Positions 22,001-33,018 of a DNA stretch of 64,000 nucleotides are shown here, in pieces. The DNA lies in assembly GCA_002633005.1 (NCBI GenBank), contig NMRA01000003.1:1094492-1158491 (forward strand), given 5' to 3'. The stretch's first letter is position 1; every line of letters starts with the position of its first letter. Below the pieces are notes generated by a model. The model was not told the DNA's origin. It saw only the letters and a program-made list of their open reading frames with translations, and did no database searches. The stretch is from Phoronis australis (Eukaryota; Phoronida; Phoronidae). The position numbers and the translations under genes are program-made.

Positions 22001-24596
22001 AGATTGATAAGAAGCTTTTCACTACATCTTGTTCTGCGCACGTTTTTATTACTCTGCGCTTGCACGCGCACAGTACTGTTGTTCCTGGGTTTTCTTCAAT
22101 TTTATTCTTCTTATTACTCTGCGCGTGCAAGCAAGCGCAGATTACTGTTGTTCCTGGGTTTTCTTCAGTTTTATTATTCTTATTCTTATTCTTATTCTTA
22201 TTCTTATCCTTCTTCCGACCAACTTTGACACTTAATAACTCCAAAATGGTTGCAGGTATGTTCTTCAAATTTAACATATGATTTTAGGCAGTATATAAAT
22301 TTTGATTCGTTAGATAATCATATTCCATATTGCACCGGAAGAGGTCATTTGGTGCAAAGGTCATGTAATTTTCTTTGATAACTGATATTAGATGTCATTT
22401 TTGCAAAACAACATTTCATCAAAGTGTTTTCAGAGCTGAAATGAAGTGAATTATTGTTAGCCAATTTTTAGTTCATTTTAATACACAGCCAGTGGAGTAC
22501 AATTACCTTTTGCATTTGCAAAAAGGACTTTCCTTGATATAAACATTCAGAATCACAAATTTCAATATTTTTTTATTTTCACTGAGGATGCCACCAAAAA
22601 AGAAAAGAAAGCTGTCGCTAGTTTCTGATAAACCTGGCTTAGCTCGTCAGCACCTGGAAGAGCAAAAATACATAATAAGTTATTGGCAAGAAGAAGAATA
22701 TGAAGACTCTGCTTTGGACTATGATATACATGAATATGAATTAGCTGCAGATTTTGTTAATAAAGATTTAGTTTTATGCTGAGAAAAAGTGTCACAACAC
22801 GTATTGGGCTGGTAGGGTACTTATGTTGAGGATGCTATGTTTTGTTACGTTGTGAATATGCTGATGAAGTACTAGTTTACAAACAATCCCGGGTCTTCCG
22901 GTGTGCCAGTTACCATTACAATTTGGCGAGTCTTGTTTTGCAAGACTTTTTTTGTGTAAATTAGTATGGTAATATTTCATCGTTACCGTTATTATTTGTT
23001 TATTTCATTATCAAATAATGGCATATTTTGCACCACCTGCTGGCAATTTAAAAACACGAGTACGTTGGTGACATCGCCTTTCCTGTTTGCCAAATTTCTC
23101 AATGATCATAATGATGAGAAGGCTACTGCTGACGCGGATTTCTGGGCAGGTTCGACTACTGTGGTGACCCGTAGTGGCAATTTTTTATTTTTAAAAATTT
23201 TTTTACGATTGCCTCGGTGTCATGCGAGTTCCTTTTGGGTAAGTCAATTTTGTATCACTTTTGACATCAATAGTGTTTTGAAATCAAAACACACTCATTC
23301 TACAAAATTGGACACTCATCCACATCTTCTACTACGTGCATCAGTGTTTGAAGTGTCTGCCTTGTGTGCTTTGTTGGGTATCACACAATGTCTCATACAT
23401 TGCTCACATCGCTCTGCTCCAAACTACGTTTAGAATCGTGATCAAGGGTGGTGTGCTCACATTGAGGAGAGACTTGCTTTTCAGTTCCGCATTGCTCTTG
23501 TTATAGAAAGTGTTCATGTACTTACAATAAAGACGATACTATGGTTATTCAAGTCCGTTTTGGTGATTAGTTGATTACTACTTAATACTTATTTTCTGCG
23601 TATAATTAACAAAAAGGTTGTATTTTTATGTATTGTTACTCTTAATTAAGCTCCCGTAGCTTTAGAATCCTATTAGTGTTACATCTAGAGAAAGAATTGC
23701 GAGAATTTTCTCTTGACTAATTATCTTAATTACAATTAGTTAATCATTCCAGTCGAGAATTGTTTTGGTGTTTATCAAACCAGATTCTAAACATAATTAT
23801 CTTTCAAACAAAAAAAGTTTCATTTAAATTGGCTGAGAATTGGCGAAGTTATGATTATATGTTGTAAAAAATACTAATATAATGCGTCATGTTTTGGGCT
23901 AAAACAATAGGACAATTAGTAGCTTCAAAAGCGATCGTTACAATGCAATATCTCTGGAAGTATTTTAGGAACAAAATAAATGTTTAAAAAAATATTTTTG
24001 GAAAGCTCTTGATGATAGCTTTCTAATGACATCAAAATTAAATGTAAGTTTTGAAAAAAAAATTTTGTCACGTCCCTACTTTCAAGTTTGAAAATATAAC
24101 ACTAGGGGGTCAAGTCCGGCAGCTTGCGGGGTCTGCGGTGCCGAGGGCGGAGCGCTGGCAGGCCGGTCTGTCCCTGCGTTGGCGGTCGTGATGCCACCGG
24201 CATATATATTTTATGTGGTCTCAGTCCCAGTATGATGGCATCTGAAGCGGTGCACATATAAGGCCTGATCGGCTGCCCTGCGCCACGTATCCATTACCCA
24301 CGGATTGGTGGAGGACACACTGGGAGAAGTTCGCGCCCGCTGTCCCGCTGCCGGAAAGTGACGATCCAGTCGGTGATCGTAGTTTAATCAGCAAGTTTTT
24401 GCGGGTTTTAGTTGAGAAACGAAATGTGTCGATTTCACTATCAAAAACCGACACATTTTAAAATGCACGTTTTCACTTTACCCTATATCATGCCATATAT
24501 CCGTCGGTTCGCCCATTGTTAAAACTATGCATAACGGTACTTTTGAAATAGTCGTTCAAAATTATCTTACCTCCCAACTGCACCATTCGACGCCAT
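19050..24596 (-). CDS. TMEM205: Transmembrane protein 205 (DUF4149 family), 4 exons
   Basis: Coding exons in gene order: 24596-24571, 21766-21600, 20663-20500, 19340-19050. GT-AG borders and phases (2,1,0) join into 215 aa; the human protein has 189, and the extra length is mainly N-terminal. Four hydrophobic segments are visible at about residues 41-65, 88-107, 120-140 and 188-210. Family landmarks include HLVHLGAFSVWFGSQIW (TM1), RQSFGQLQAKLFPKYF before TM2, and the C-terminal HGLSSLGNLLSVLA. The protein belongs to PF13664; TMEM205 is a multi-pass membrane protein linked to platinum-drug resistance and vesicular traffic in mammals, with no firm biochemical role. Exon 1 codes only MASNGAVG plus two bases and ends at a GTAAGA donor. 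Its 26 nt were accepted because they lie 85 bases from the CRE and restore the frame at a TAATAG acceptor. Intron 1 (2.8 kb) holds several repeats. Divergent from CREBL2. Confidence 0.92.
21121..21420 (+). mobile_element. MITE copy, CAGTGGCGGAT family, with nested MITE
   Basis: Starts TGGGCGGATCCAGGATTTTG and ends CCCCTAAATCCGCCACTG. About 300 bp instead of 170, because an ATGCGCGCACCC-type MITE (21184-21334) appears to sit inside. In the TMEM205 intron between exons 2 and 3. Nearly the same composite recurs at 60826-61115. Confidence 0.7.
21184..21334 (+). mobile_element. MITE, ATGCGCGCACCC family, nested
   Basis: Inverted ends ATGCGCACACCCAGCC and GGGTACGTGCAT; shares GGACCTTATTACTAAA and CAAGGCCTATGCATTGTGC with 60881-61013. 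Confidence 0.55.
22045..22370 (+). repeat. Dispersed element with TTATTC microsatellite and GCACCGG core
   Basis: Two copies of a unit holding CTCTGCGCGTGCAAGC and ACTGTTGTTCCTGGGTTTTC, then a (TTATTC)n run (22165-22210), then CTTCCGACCAACTTTGA and TTGCACCGGAAGAGGTCATT. The same order occurs at 62230-62560. ORFs at 21848-22281 are low-complexity frames of it. In TMEM205 intron 1. Confidence 0.7.
22351..22363 (+). promoter_or_regulatory. DR1-like nuclear-receptor half-site pair
   Basis: GGTGCAAAGGTCA: an imperfect and a perfect AGGTCA half-site, spaced by one base. Same position in the repeat as 62535-62547. Confidence 0.3.
22588..22782 (+). CDS. Short ORF starting with an NLS-like peptide, unknown
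   Basis: 64 codons beginning MPPKKKRKLSL, a classic monopartite nuclear-localisation-type run, followed by an acidic Tyr-rich stretch and a stop. Not recognised. It lies on the + strand in TMEM205 intron 1 among repeats and may be the first part of a decayed transposon protein. It could equally be chance. Confidence 0.15.
   Translation: MPPKKKRKLSLVSDKPGLARQHLEEQKYIISYWQEEEYEDSALDYDIHEYELAADFVNKDLVLC
22841..22995 (+). repeat. Dispersed repeat, copy 1
   Basis: Shares TTGTGAATATGC, GAAGTACT, TTTACAAACAA, the ACAATTTGGCGA segment and TGGTAATATTTC, in the same order, with 49727-49930. Non-coding. Confidence 0.55.
22996..23504 (+). repeat. Relic of the CTCF-motif repeat, copy C
   Basis: Holds GCACCACCTGCTGGCAATTT and a GACTACTGTGG segment with GTAGTGGCAATTTTTTA, as in copies A and B, and a degenerate tail ending GCATTGCTCTTGTT. 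The start is lost. The 155-codon ORF across it is a frame of the repeat. Confidence 0.5.
24113..24460. other. GC-rich island in TMEM205 intron 1
   Basis: Composition changes sharply from AT-rich flanks to about 60% G+C at 24113-24400. Both strands carry ORFs of 55-78 codons there (for example 24221-24454 on the - strand). I recognise no family. It may be a fragment of a coding transposon or a CpG island of the nearby divergent promoter. Confidence 0.35.
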
Positions 24597-24735
24597 GTTG
24601 AACCCCTCAAGGTTATTCCCATGTTTCTATAAATACCCACGTACAACCACATCATGAAAGATCACAGCATCACATGACATTGACGTCACGCAAAGGATAT
24701 TATAAACAACACTGCAGTCCAGTGTTACATATACG
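24597..24735. promoter_or_regulatory. Putative bidirectional TMEM205/CREBL2 promoter with CRE
   Basis: The short stretch between TMEM205 exon 1 (-) and the inferred first CREBL2 exon (+) holds a perfect palindromic cAMP-response element, TGACGTCA, at 24681-24688, and a TATAAA at 24701-24706. The head-to-head layout is seen directly; shared control is inferred. Confidence 0.5.
24681..24688. promoter_or_regulatory. cAMP-response element (CRE), consensus TGACGTCA
   Basis: Perfect 8-bp CRE palindrome, followed by CGCAAAG. CREB/ATF-family bZIP dimers bind this sequence. It sits 85 bp from the TMEM205 start codon and upstream of CREBL2, itself a CREB-like bZIP. Confidence 0.6.
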
Positions 24736-24852
24736 AGTTGCTGGTTAAAATAACAGTTAGCGACGACGATACTGTGTTATTGAATGTCAAAGGTCTTAAG
24801 AAGCTCCACACAGGTTGAAAAACCGGGAAAGGGCGATGAAACTCCAATAACT
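24730..24852 (+). other. CREBL2: Possible non-coding first exon of CREBL2
   Basis: The CREBL2 coding exon begins only six bases after a CTCTAG acceptor, so an upstream untranslated exon is needed. This stretch lies just beyond the divergent promoter and ends at a good donor (ACT then GTAAGC, after 24852). Its start is a guess. Confidence 0.35.
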
Positions 24853-25139
24853 GTAAGCTATTTTCCGAGCGAATAGGTGGCAAAACTGTCCTTGGTTGGA
24901 ACATCTACCACTTCTCAGTGTACATATACGCTTCATGAGCCTATTTATATGCCTTCATCGCTGAAATGAACGCCATCTGGATAGCTTGGTAGAGGACTGA
25001 ATTAGGTAATCCAACTCATTAGTTGTGGCACATTCCTTGGTTTTCGGTATTTGTAAGCTTCGAGACACTTGGGTTCTAGAACGTTTGTGAGAAACCAAGT
25101 TCCCCTTGGCCCTAGTTGCATCTGTAGTTCCTGTATAAT

Positions 25140-26150
25140 CAGGTGAAATTTTTGTTCATGGTAAAGAATTTAATTTGTAATTATTGGCCTCATTTTCTCC
25201 TTTACCGTAACTTGTGTCAAAGAATCGGAGGAATTTGTGATTGAGTAAATGCGCGCACCCAGCCTTCAATTTGGGGGGCTCGAATTCCTCAAGTCGTGGA
25301 CCTTATCCTAACACCTAACAAAAACATGGGCGGATTAAAAAAAACGGGAGCACCACTGTGAAGTTCGCATATGTGCTTATTTAGTGGTCTTTTGTCCAGT
25401 TGTTTTGGACTTTTTGTCGCTTGGAGGCGGACCTTTTTTACCTACTTCGCCAAATGGGGGGCTCATTTGAGCCCCCAGAGCCCCCCCCCACCCAGGGTGC
25501 GCGCATGGATTAAAACAATTATTGTTTGGTGAATAAAATTGCCACTAGCTGAAAAAAGATTAGTTAAATTTTACGTTATGATTTTATTAACATATAATTT
25601 GGTTTAGGGCAGTGCAAATTTTATCGTGAAGGTGATTATTTTGAGAGAAATTGTCAAGTTTCTTCATGTATTCCAAGTTCACGCAAACGCGATCTTGATG
25701 AAGATTTCAAGTTCACACACAGCATATGCTAACACGTCGTAACTTTGCAATGTTTTTACACAAATTCTAAATGAGTGGGGACTTATTATTGTGTGTGAGC
25801 TTGACGTATGCTTAATCTCAAGATCATGACATTTGTGTAAACTTGGAATTTAAATATTCATTAAAGCAATCAGGTGAAATGTTTTGTTCATAAAAGTCAG
25901 GAATTGTTTAAATATTAGCCCCACGATCACCTATTTCCTCCTTTACCAGTACTTGTGTCACAGAATTATTGGAGAAATAGGTGAATCGTGGGTTCACTGC
26001 CAATTGTTTGGGGAATAAGATCGTTAATACTAGAGTTGACTAAAAAAGAGGTTTGCATTTACATGATTGGTTTAGTGCAGTGCAGATTTTGATCAATGTG
26101 AAAGTGATAACTTGAGTGAACTTCCCAAGTTACCTCTGGTATTAAGTTTC
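25140..26150. repeat. Diverged direct duplication before CREBL2 exon 2
   Basis: 25140-25248 plus 25507-25700 matches 25872-26150 in order: AGGTGAAAT, the TTTCTCCTTTACC/TTCCTCCTTTACC segment, ACTTGTGTCA, then AATTGTTTGG/TATTGTTTGG, then GCAGTGCA. The first copy is split by the MITE at 25249-25506; the second lacks it. Confidence 0.6.
25249..25506 (+). mobile_element. MITE, ATGCGCGCACCC family
   Basis: Perfect 12-bp inverted ends ATGCGCGCACCC and GGGTGCGCGCAT. About 258 bp, non-coding, in the region upstream of the CREBL2 coding exons. The neighbouring duplicate at ~25980 gives an empty site. Confidence 0.75.
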
Positions 26151-26581
26151 ATGAAAAGAATCCTATGTTGACACCCACGGCAGCTAACTGGTTGAGATTG
26201 GACAACTTGGTGTATGTACACATCCCCTTAGACAGCTCTGATTTATTCTGGCTTATGATTGTGTCACAGAAATGACATTGAGTAATTTAACAACCAAGTC
26301 TGGCTTTCCCAACAAGAGCACAGATTAGTCCCCTCATTAGAATAGCTGTCTTTCACTTTCATTTCCATGTTTATATCTCTCAGGTAATGACATGACATTT
26401 ATAATCTCTGTCCACGTCCACTGTGCCGGTGTTAGTTAATGGTAAATGCACAGCCATGAAGTGTCCATGTGTCCAGGAAGTTCATGTTGCTACTTGATGT
26501 TTTGAATTATGACCTAGTATTTCAAACATTTGTCACCGTTGAGGTAAACACCAATGTTTTGGGTCTTATCTCTAGGTTGAG

Positions 26582-28207
26582 ATGGCATCTGGCTCAGACA
26601 ATGCACGTCCTGTTAAACGTGGAAAGAGAGGCAGACGACCTTCAAAGATTGATGTTCATCAGAAGTTAGAGAGAAGTCGCCAGAGTGCTCGAGAATGTCG
26701 TGCGCGGAAAAAGCTGAGGTATCAGTATCTAGAAGAGCTGGTGGCCGACCGGGAGAGAGCAATCTTAGCATTAAGAGAAGAGCTGGAAATGGTGAGCTTT
26801 AATTTACATATTTATTGATGACTGAATTTTCATCAGAAAATATCAAATTTGAATGCTTGATGAAAGGGTTTTTCAAGACTGATTGTAATTAGTGCGAATA
26901 AAACGTCTCCGTACTTGCCTACATGACACTCATTATTTCGGAACAAGAAGAGGCTAACTCGACACTAGCAATGCCATCTATTGACTAGCAAAGAAACTAA
27001 ACAATATTGAAACCAGGTGAGGTAAAGGTATACTTGTTGTTCCAGTTAGATTTCTTTCTTGGTCTAACAATGTTGAGTTCTGGAACCATTCCAAAAGATT
27101 TATTTTCATAGTTTGGTCAATTTGAAATACAGACCATGACTTTTCTGTACCCATTTCTGACCCACAGTACAATTTATGGAAATTCAGAACTGGCAACCTT
27201 GCTAACTCTCAGATCCATAATTCCACTGGTTGGAGACCAGTTTATTGGTGGGAGTATTTTAGAAATTGGACAAAGTCATTAGACAAATCTTACGCTAACA
27301 CAATTTGCACGCAAGTGGAAGAGAAATCATGTACCCCTGATCCAACAAAGTCCTTGGTACCTCAAAGACCTGATAGCGCAATCACGGATTGAAGTGAGCT
27401 AGTTCCTATTCATGGGCTTTAAACTACGTGGCGGAACATGCTGGGTGAGATAACTGCAGTTGTAAACCAACACGCCTGTTCAGCATACGAGATTCAAAAT
27501 CAAAAACCGAACAATAAGTAAGGCAAACGAACAACATGACCGTTTTTAAAATTGAAAAGTAAATATTAGCCGTCTTCGCAAACCGAGGCACTAAAAAGAA
27601 ATTAGAAAAGCGATTTGCATCAGCATCGTGGCTAGCTTTGAGAATTAATTTGTGAATAGATTAAGATGGGTTAGTCTGCACAGTCTGGCTTAGGATCGGC
27701 GTTGGGGTAACTAAGCTCCAAATGTTAGCGTAGGAGTTGTCTCATGGTCGCACTCAAATCGTAGCATTGGTTCAACAACTGCAATATATTTCTCAAGTTT
27801 GAAATGTATTTTATTAAGCTCGCAATATACTAGACAGACACATAATGTGCCTCTGCTGTGATAAAACATTTTAAAGTTAATAAAATTTATTTGCTCAAAT
27901 TCAGCTGCAATGCTTCATCAGGTTAAATAGCTTCGTATTGTTGCAAATGCATCTTGAAAGATACTTGTCATGCCTTTCCAAACACACTTGTTTAATGCTG
28001 CTGAAATAAAATTTACATAAACAGCATGCAAAGTTTCTTTATGTTGTTTTTCATTCAACCAAAAGAAAGTGTGTATAGTGGATTTGTTGTGATGGCAATT
28101 GGTTTTGTTTCCAGTACAAACAGTGGTGTCAAGAAATGGATAATGGGAAGATTCCTGAAGAAATTCTCAAAGAAATGAAGATTGAAGCTTCTGTCAGTAA
28201 AAAATGA
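26582..28207 (+). CDS. CREBL2: CREB-like 2, small bZIP transcription factor (2 coding exons)
   Basis: Coding exons 26582-26791 and 28115-28207 join in phase 0 to give 100 aa (human 120; the Ser/Asn-rich tail is missing). Residues 13-46 hold the basic DNA-binding region, with the CREBL2-specific block KLERSRQSARECRARKKLRY. The leucine-rich coiled coil follows (L45, L50, L53, L62, L64, L68), then YKQWC and GKIPEEI. The donor GTGAGC follows the Met of REELEM, and the acceptor TTTCCAG precedes YKQW. CREBL2 acts in the nucleus; in vertebrates it partners CREB and promotes adipogenic and metabolic genes. The start ATG has context GAGATGG right after an acceptor. Head to head with TMEM205 and tail to tail with SLC20. 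Confidence 0.95.
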
Positions 28208-28334
28208 AGATCATCTGAAGGATGGAATCTAATTTGGAAGACACTGTGTTCACATGAAACATGGGTTTTTCAATGGACCTCTTTTATAATTGTTGACTCT
28301 TAAAGTGGCCATGAAAGCCTGCATTCCGTAAAGA

Positions 28335-28340
28335 AATAAA
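28335..28340 (+). terminator. Polyadenylation signal of CREBL2
   Basis: AATAAA lies 128 bases after the CREBL2 stop. A second hexamer at 28954-28959 could serve a longer 3' end. Confidence 0.45.
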
Positions 28341-28540
28341 CTTTGGGTCTTGATCACTGTCCTCCATTAAACTGAGCTCAACTTGTTCCTCACTCAGATG
28401 AGAAATGGTTTCTTGCTTCGACAAAAAAGTGTTTGTTATTGCTCTAAGTTGAAAATGACCCGCCGTGAAGAACCAATTAATAGTGCTTGATCTAAGCTAT
28501 GTAAGTTCTACGCAAGCCCAGACATCGGTCTGATCAATCA

Positions 28541-28700
28541 TGGGCGGATCCAGAGGGGTCAAAGGGGTCCGGACTCCCTTTTTTCCCTTGATTTTAGTGA
28601 TCAATAGCAAACCTAGAATTTTCAAGTTGTTGACTTGAACCCTCTTTTTAAAAAAGTCCTTGAACCTACCCCCTTTTAAAAAATCCTGGTTCTGCCCCTG
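28541..28700 (+). mobile_element. MITE copy, CAGTGGCGGAT family, diverged
   Basis: Starts TGGGCGGATCCAGAGGGG and ends AAAATCCTGGTTCTGCCCCTG. Lies between CREBL2 and SLC20. Confidence 0.55.
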
Positions 28701-30661
28701 TTGGCTAAGCAATGATTTGAGATCAATTTCAGACAGTGATAAGTGCTCTAAATCAAATTAGGTTTTGTGCAGGAAGGCTGAGCATAAACTTGGAAGTGAC
28801 TGGTGCACTCAAAGACTGTGGACAAAGTTGCAGAGAAAATTCTGAATACTGGCGAGAGTTCGGTATTGTATGTCTGTGATAACTATCAAGCATGTGAAGT
28901 GCAACAGTGGTGCATGTTGAACTGTGGTTTCTTGACGGTATATATTAATACACAATAAATGTCATTGACCAAGGTATGTTTTTGTATGCTTGAATTATGA
29001 CTAGTTTAATCCTGTGAGCAAAAATCATCCCAGAGTAACCGAGGCAAACAGACAACAAATGAAAGTGCATTTTCTCACTAAGTGTTAAAATGCCATCTCA
29101 ATTTTAATGCCCTTAGTTTTTCAGTACTTGTTATGGTTGTTATAAGACCCATTTCACTTAAGTGGTGGTTTCTGATTATGGTTGTTTATTTACAGTCTGT
29201 TATTTTACGACCAGTGTTACGTTTCTCCTCCCAATATGGCTGATACTTGGTACAACGTTCGGTTTAGCCTAATTTTGACCAAGATGAACCTGGCCGTGAT
29301 ACATTACTTGTCATGCATGCCGCCTAGAGGTGTTGCTATTCGCAATCTGACCAATCAGACGCAGTAGAAACTATAAACCCATACAAAAAAGGAAGCAGAC
29401 AATACTGGTTCATCAAAGCAGATGACAACTTAATCTAATGAGAGATTGAAAAACCAAGGAAAGCAGCACCAGTAATCTCTTAATAAAACAAATACTGATC
29501 ATATCAGGTCATGTGCATCCCAGGAGAGCAACATTGCTTTCCCTCTGTCCATGTGACCGAATATCACCCTCAGGATCGTTCCATATTTGTAAAATGTTGA
29601 CAAAGTAAGTCGTGGATTAAGCCTTTCCATCCATGTTGCCCTGACATTCAGATGCTGCTATTTGTGATCATACCTGACACTGCAGAAACCATCAACCCCC
29701 AACTACGTAACGAGCAGACGGTGTCAGTACATGAACATGCCACGAAAAAAAAATGTGAGGAAAGAACCCCCAGTCAAACAAGTATTGACCGATCCCTCGG
29801 GAGTGCATCATAGCTCTCCCTCATTCCATATGACTCAATATCACCCTAGGAACGGCCAATTATGTAGTTTTCATTTATTCAAGACCATGTTCAATGTACT
29901 GAAATCCCTCATCTAACTTCCAATTCGATTTCCCCCAGTTTTAAACATCTACCATTTTTGCCCGTTCTTTTATTACTATTTTATGCGAGACAGTTTGACG
30001 GGAAATTATCAAAAGTACATGTAGGTGCTTTCCGTCATACTTACAAAAATAGCGTTATGGATGTTCTAACTGTTAAAGTAACATTGAGTAACTATTCAAA
30101 GTATTTTCCAACTGACCACAGTCGATTTGACAGTCATGATGGGAGTGGTACATAATGAAGAGATGAAACAAAAATAATGGAGCTCCAATCTCTTTATTTA
30201 AGCCCAGTTCACACATTTCTTAGATTATTCCACATCACACAAATGAATGATAAATCCCAAAAATATTTGAGGAAAAATTAGTTCAACTGTACTCAGTCTG
30301 TTGAGTGTGTTGCAACATCTCACACCTGTAACAACTGTTGCTTAGTGAGAGAGCAGTGGATTTGACTGGCATAATTCTAGCAAAACGGACACCACTACAG
30401 GGAATTGAGTCAACCACACGAAGGGTTGAATCGAGCGAGTATACCACAAACTCAGTACCCACAATGCCTTTTGGTAGCGCAAATATAGATGATGCCAGGC
30501 ATATCCTCAGAATGGCTCGTCTTAGTCAATGCAACTCTAAGAACTCGACTACCAAACCACACTGTTAAATGGAATTATAGCACAATCTCACCACTAACTG
30601 ATTGACCCCAGGTTATATTAGTCCTTTAACATGGATATTTACTACTGACCTATTCAACCAA

Positions 30662-30736
30662 CTATGGTTGGCAGCGGTAAACAAAACCAGCTATGGTTGG
30701 CAGTGGTAAACAAAACCAGCTACGCTTGGCAGTAAC
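30662..30736 (+). repeat. 29-bp tandem repeat, ~2.5 copies
   Basis: Unit begins CTATGGTTGGCAG and ends AAACAAAACCAG; copies at 30662, 30691 and a partial at 30720. Confidence 0.7.
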
Positions 30737-32082
30737 TTTGTGACGTAACATCCTCGATATAGCACAATTCAAATATCCAATATCAAAAAAACCAATACTA
30801 AAAATCTAAAATTCAACAGATCAGGTTAACTCATAACAACAAAATAGGGTGTGACTTAGAAAACACTATAGTCGATTAAATTCAATAATATTTACCATAA
30901 CAAGCACACACAACTGGGTTATTTCTGTTCCCATTGTACAATGTTATTTGAAAGGAAAAACATTTCACTAAGCAGCAGTAGTGTTTCAGTATTATTGAAT
31001 AAAATGATACGTCACTTGCTGCTTACAAGATTGTATACAGTACCCTAGAAAAAACCTTAAAATCGGTGAAATTCTGGAGAAAAAATTGCCGCTAATTTTT
31101 AAATGGCTAAGGTATTTTTCATTCGATTTTCATAATTTGAGGTAGCTATGCAAATTTCAGTGCGTTCTGCCAACAGTCAACTCAACATATAACTTGAGCA
31201 CATTTCAAAAATGAAGTCAAAACAACACATCTTGGTCAGATGAAAAGCAGTGTTCTGACACAGCTAATTAACATCACACAAGTGGGTCACCAGTTACCTT
31301 GGCATGACCCGAGATACCAATACTGGATGAGTACCAATATATACAAGTTTAGCTCCCAAAATAAATTATCACAAAAATTATTCTGCGATCCTAAAATTAA
31401 ATAAATGAGTAGTGACATTCCACCAACTAGCTGTAGTTTAATCAGACATTTCTATACAAAATTGCATTGCCTGATAAGACTAAGCAGCTTCAGAGAAACT
31501 TGTCATTTACACAGCACTCTTCTTATAGTATATACAACATAGAATAGAATTTCCCAAATTTAGCACTAAAAAACACTTAATATATATTACAAGGAATTTC
31601 ATCCATTACTTTGAAATAAGTCTCTGAATATTGGAGCATGTACATCAATGCTCTAAAAATTTAATTAGGTGACGATTTCTCTATTTGACGAGACTCAAAC
31701 ATTATGCTTGGAAGATGCAGCAAAATTATCAACATGACTGGTTCCTTAACAGTGGTGTTCAGTCGGCAGAAATATGATACTTGCTATCCCCCAATACTAT
31801 CTTGATCAGTAAAAAATACCAGGTAATAATCCAAAGAGTTACTACCTGTTGGAGGTAAGGCGTTGGTGAGAAAATGCTGCGATGTTCTTTAGAAGATGCT
31901 CGCGGTTGGTTTGAACCACTGTGCTAAATAGGAATGACAGACAGAGTACAACAAAAGTTGAATACTTCCATTTTTAGAGGCGATAGCTCATAAAAGGGAT
32001 ACATAAAATATAACAAGTCCTTGGCAGTCATTCCCCGTATCTAGACCATCGTAGGCTTAGCAGGAATTGGGCCGTCCCAGAT

Positions 32083-32447
32083 TACACGGCACTCCAATCT
32101 CGCTATATTTACCCACAATGCCGACATCCACCAGGCACATTTGCTGCCTCGTTTTCGTGCCATTAAAGTTTGACAGTGCATTTGTTGTTGTCTGATTCTT
32201 TACAAGTTTTTCTCAGTTACATTACCCTATTCGTCCTTCCAATGCCAACGAAGTATTACTGCTGTGACGTGGGTTGCAACCCCGACTTGAGAAAGTTCGA
32301 TAAACTGGACAAATTTAATATGCAATGTGAAATTCTCCGCCTTCCCGACATCAATGAGACATGAAAATGTGCCTAATTTCCAAAACAAGGTCAGGCGCTT
32401 TCTTTTATCTCCAGAGTTCTATCGCCGTGTAATCCGGGATGGCAGTA
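32083..32447. mobile_element. Short element with 22-bp inverted ends and THAP-like relic
   Basis: The left end GCCGTCCCAGATTACACGGC and the inverse of the right end (GCCATCCCGGATTACACGGC) agree at most positions. Between them, a + strand frame from 32242 reads MPTKYYCCDVGCN, then LRKFDKLDKF, then a stop at 32362. The start resembles the Cys-X-Cys beginning of THAP zinc fingers found in P-element-type transposases. The remaining Cys/His ligands are not visible, so it would be a broken remnant. Confidence 0.35.
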
Positions 32448-32786
32448 TCATGTAATAACCCATACTCAATGACCTAGTGAAAACTGTATTCAACTCTAAA
32501 CACTTTCTTCTGGATATGCTGTAACACCAAACAATGAACACACTAAATACATGGTAAGCACTATTGGAGCCAGTAGGTTTGGCACTACAAGGACAACTTT
32601 CATGTTTGCGAGACAAGGCAAGCTAAGAGTGCAACGAAAATTGATAACACTTCATCATAATTAAGAAACATAATTTACTAACCCTAAGTTTCAAGTCAAA
32701 AAGCTAGAAACTGGGGACAGAGATATTACTTATAGGAAGAATTATTAGTTGTTATAAAATATTACTGGATTCAGTTATTGGTATAT

Positions 32787-33018
32787 ATGCACGCGTGCAC
32801 CCAGCCTAAAAATGGAGGCGCTTGAAATTTTGAGAATGTGGACCATTTATTAAGATTCACGGGATACGTTCAGGGCTAAGAACTGTGCATTCGCTGAATT
32901 TTAGCAATTAGTGCCTATTTAGTGGACTTTTGTCTTGTTTTCTACTTTTTTCCGGAGTTTTTGTTTCTCTGCCCACTTCACCAAATGGGGGGTCTTTTGA
33001 TCCCCCGGGTGCGCGCAT
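32787..33018 (+). mobile_element. MITE, ATGCGCGCACCC family
   Basis: Ends ATGCACGCGTGCACCCAGCC and GGGTGCGCGCAT, about 230 bp, with internal GTGGACC, TTTAGTGGACTTTTGTC and CACCAAATGGGGGG phrases shared with 25249-25506. Confidence 0.7.
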
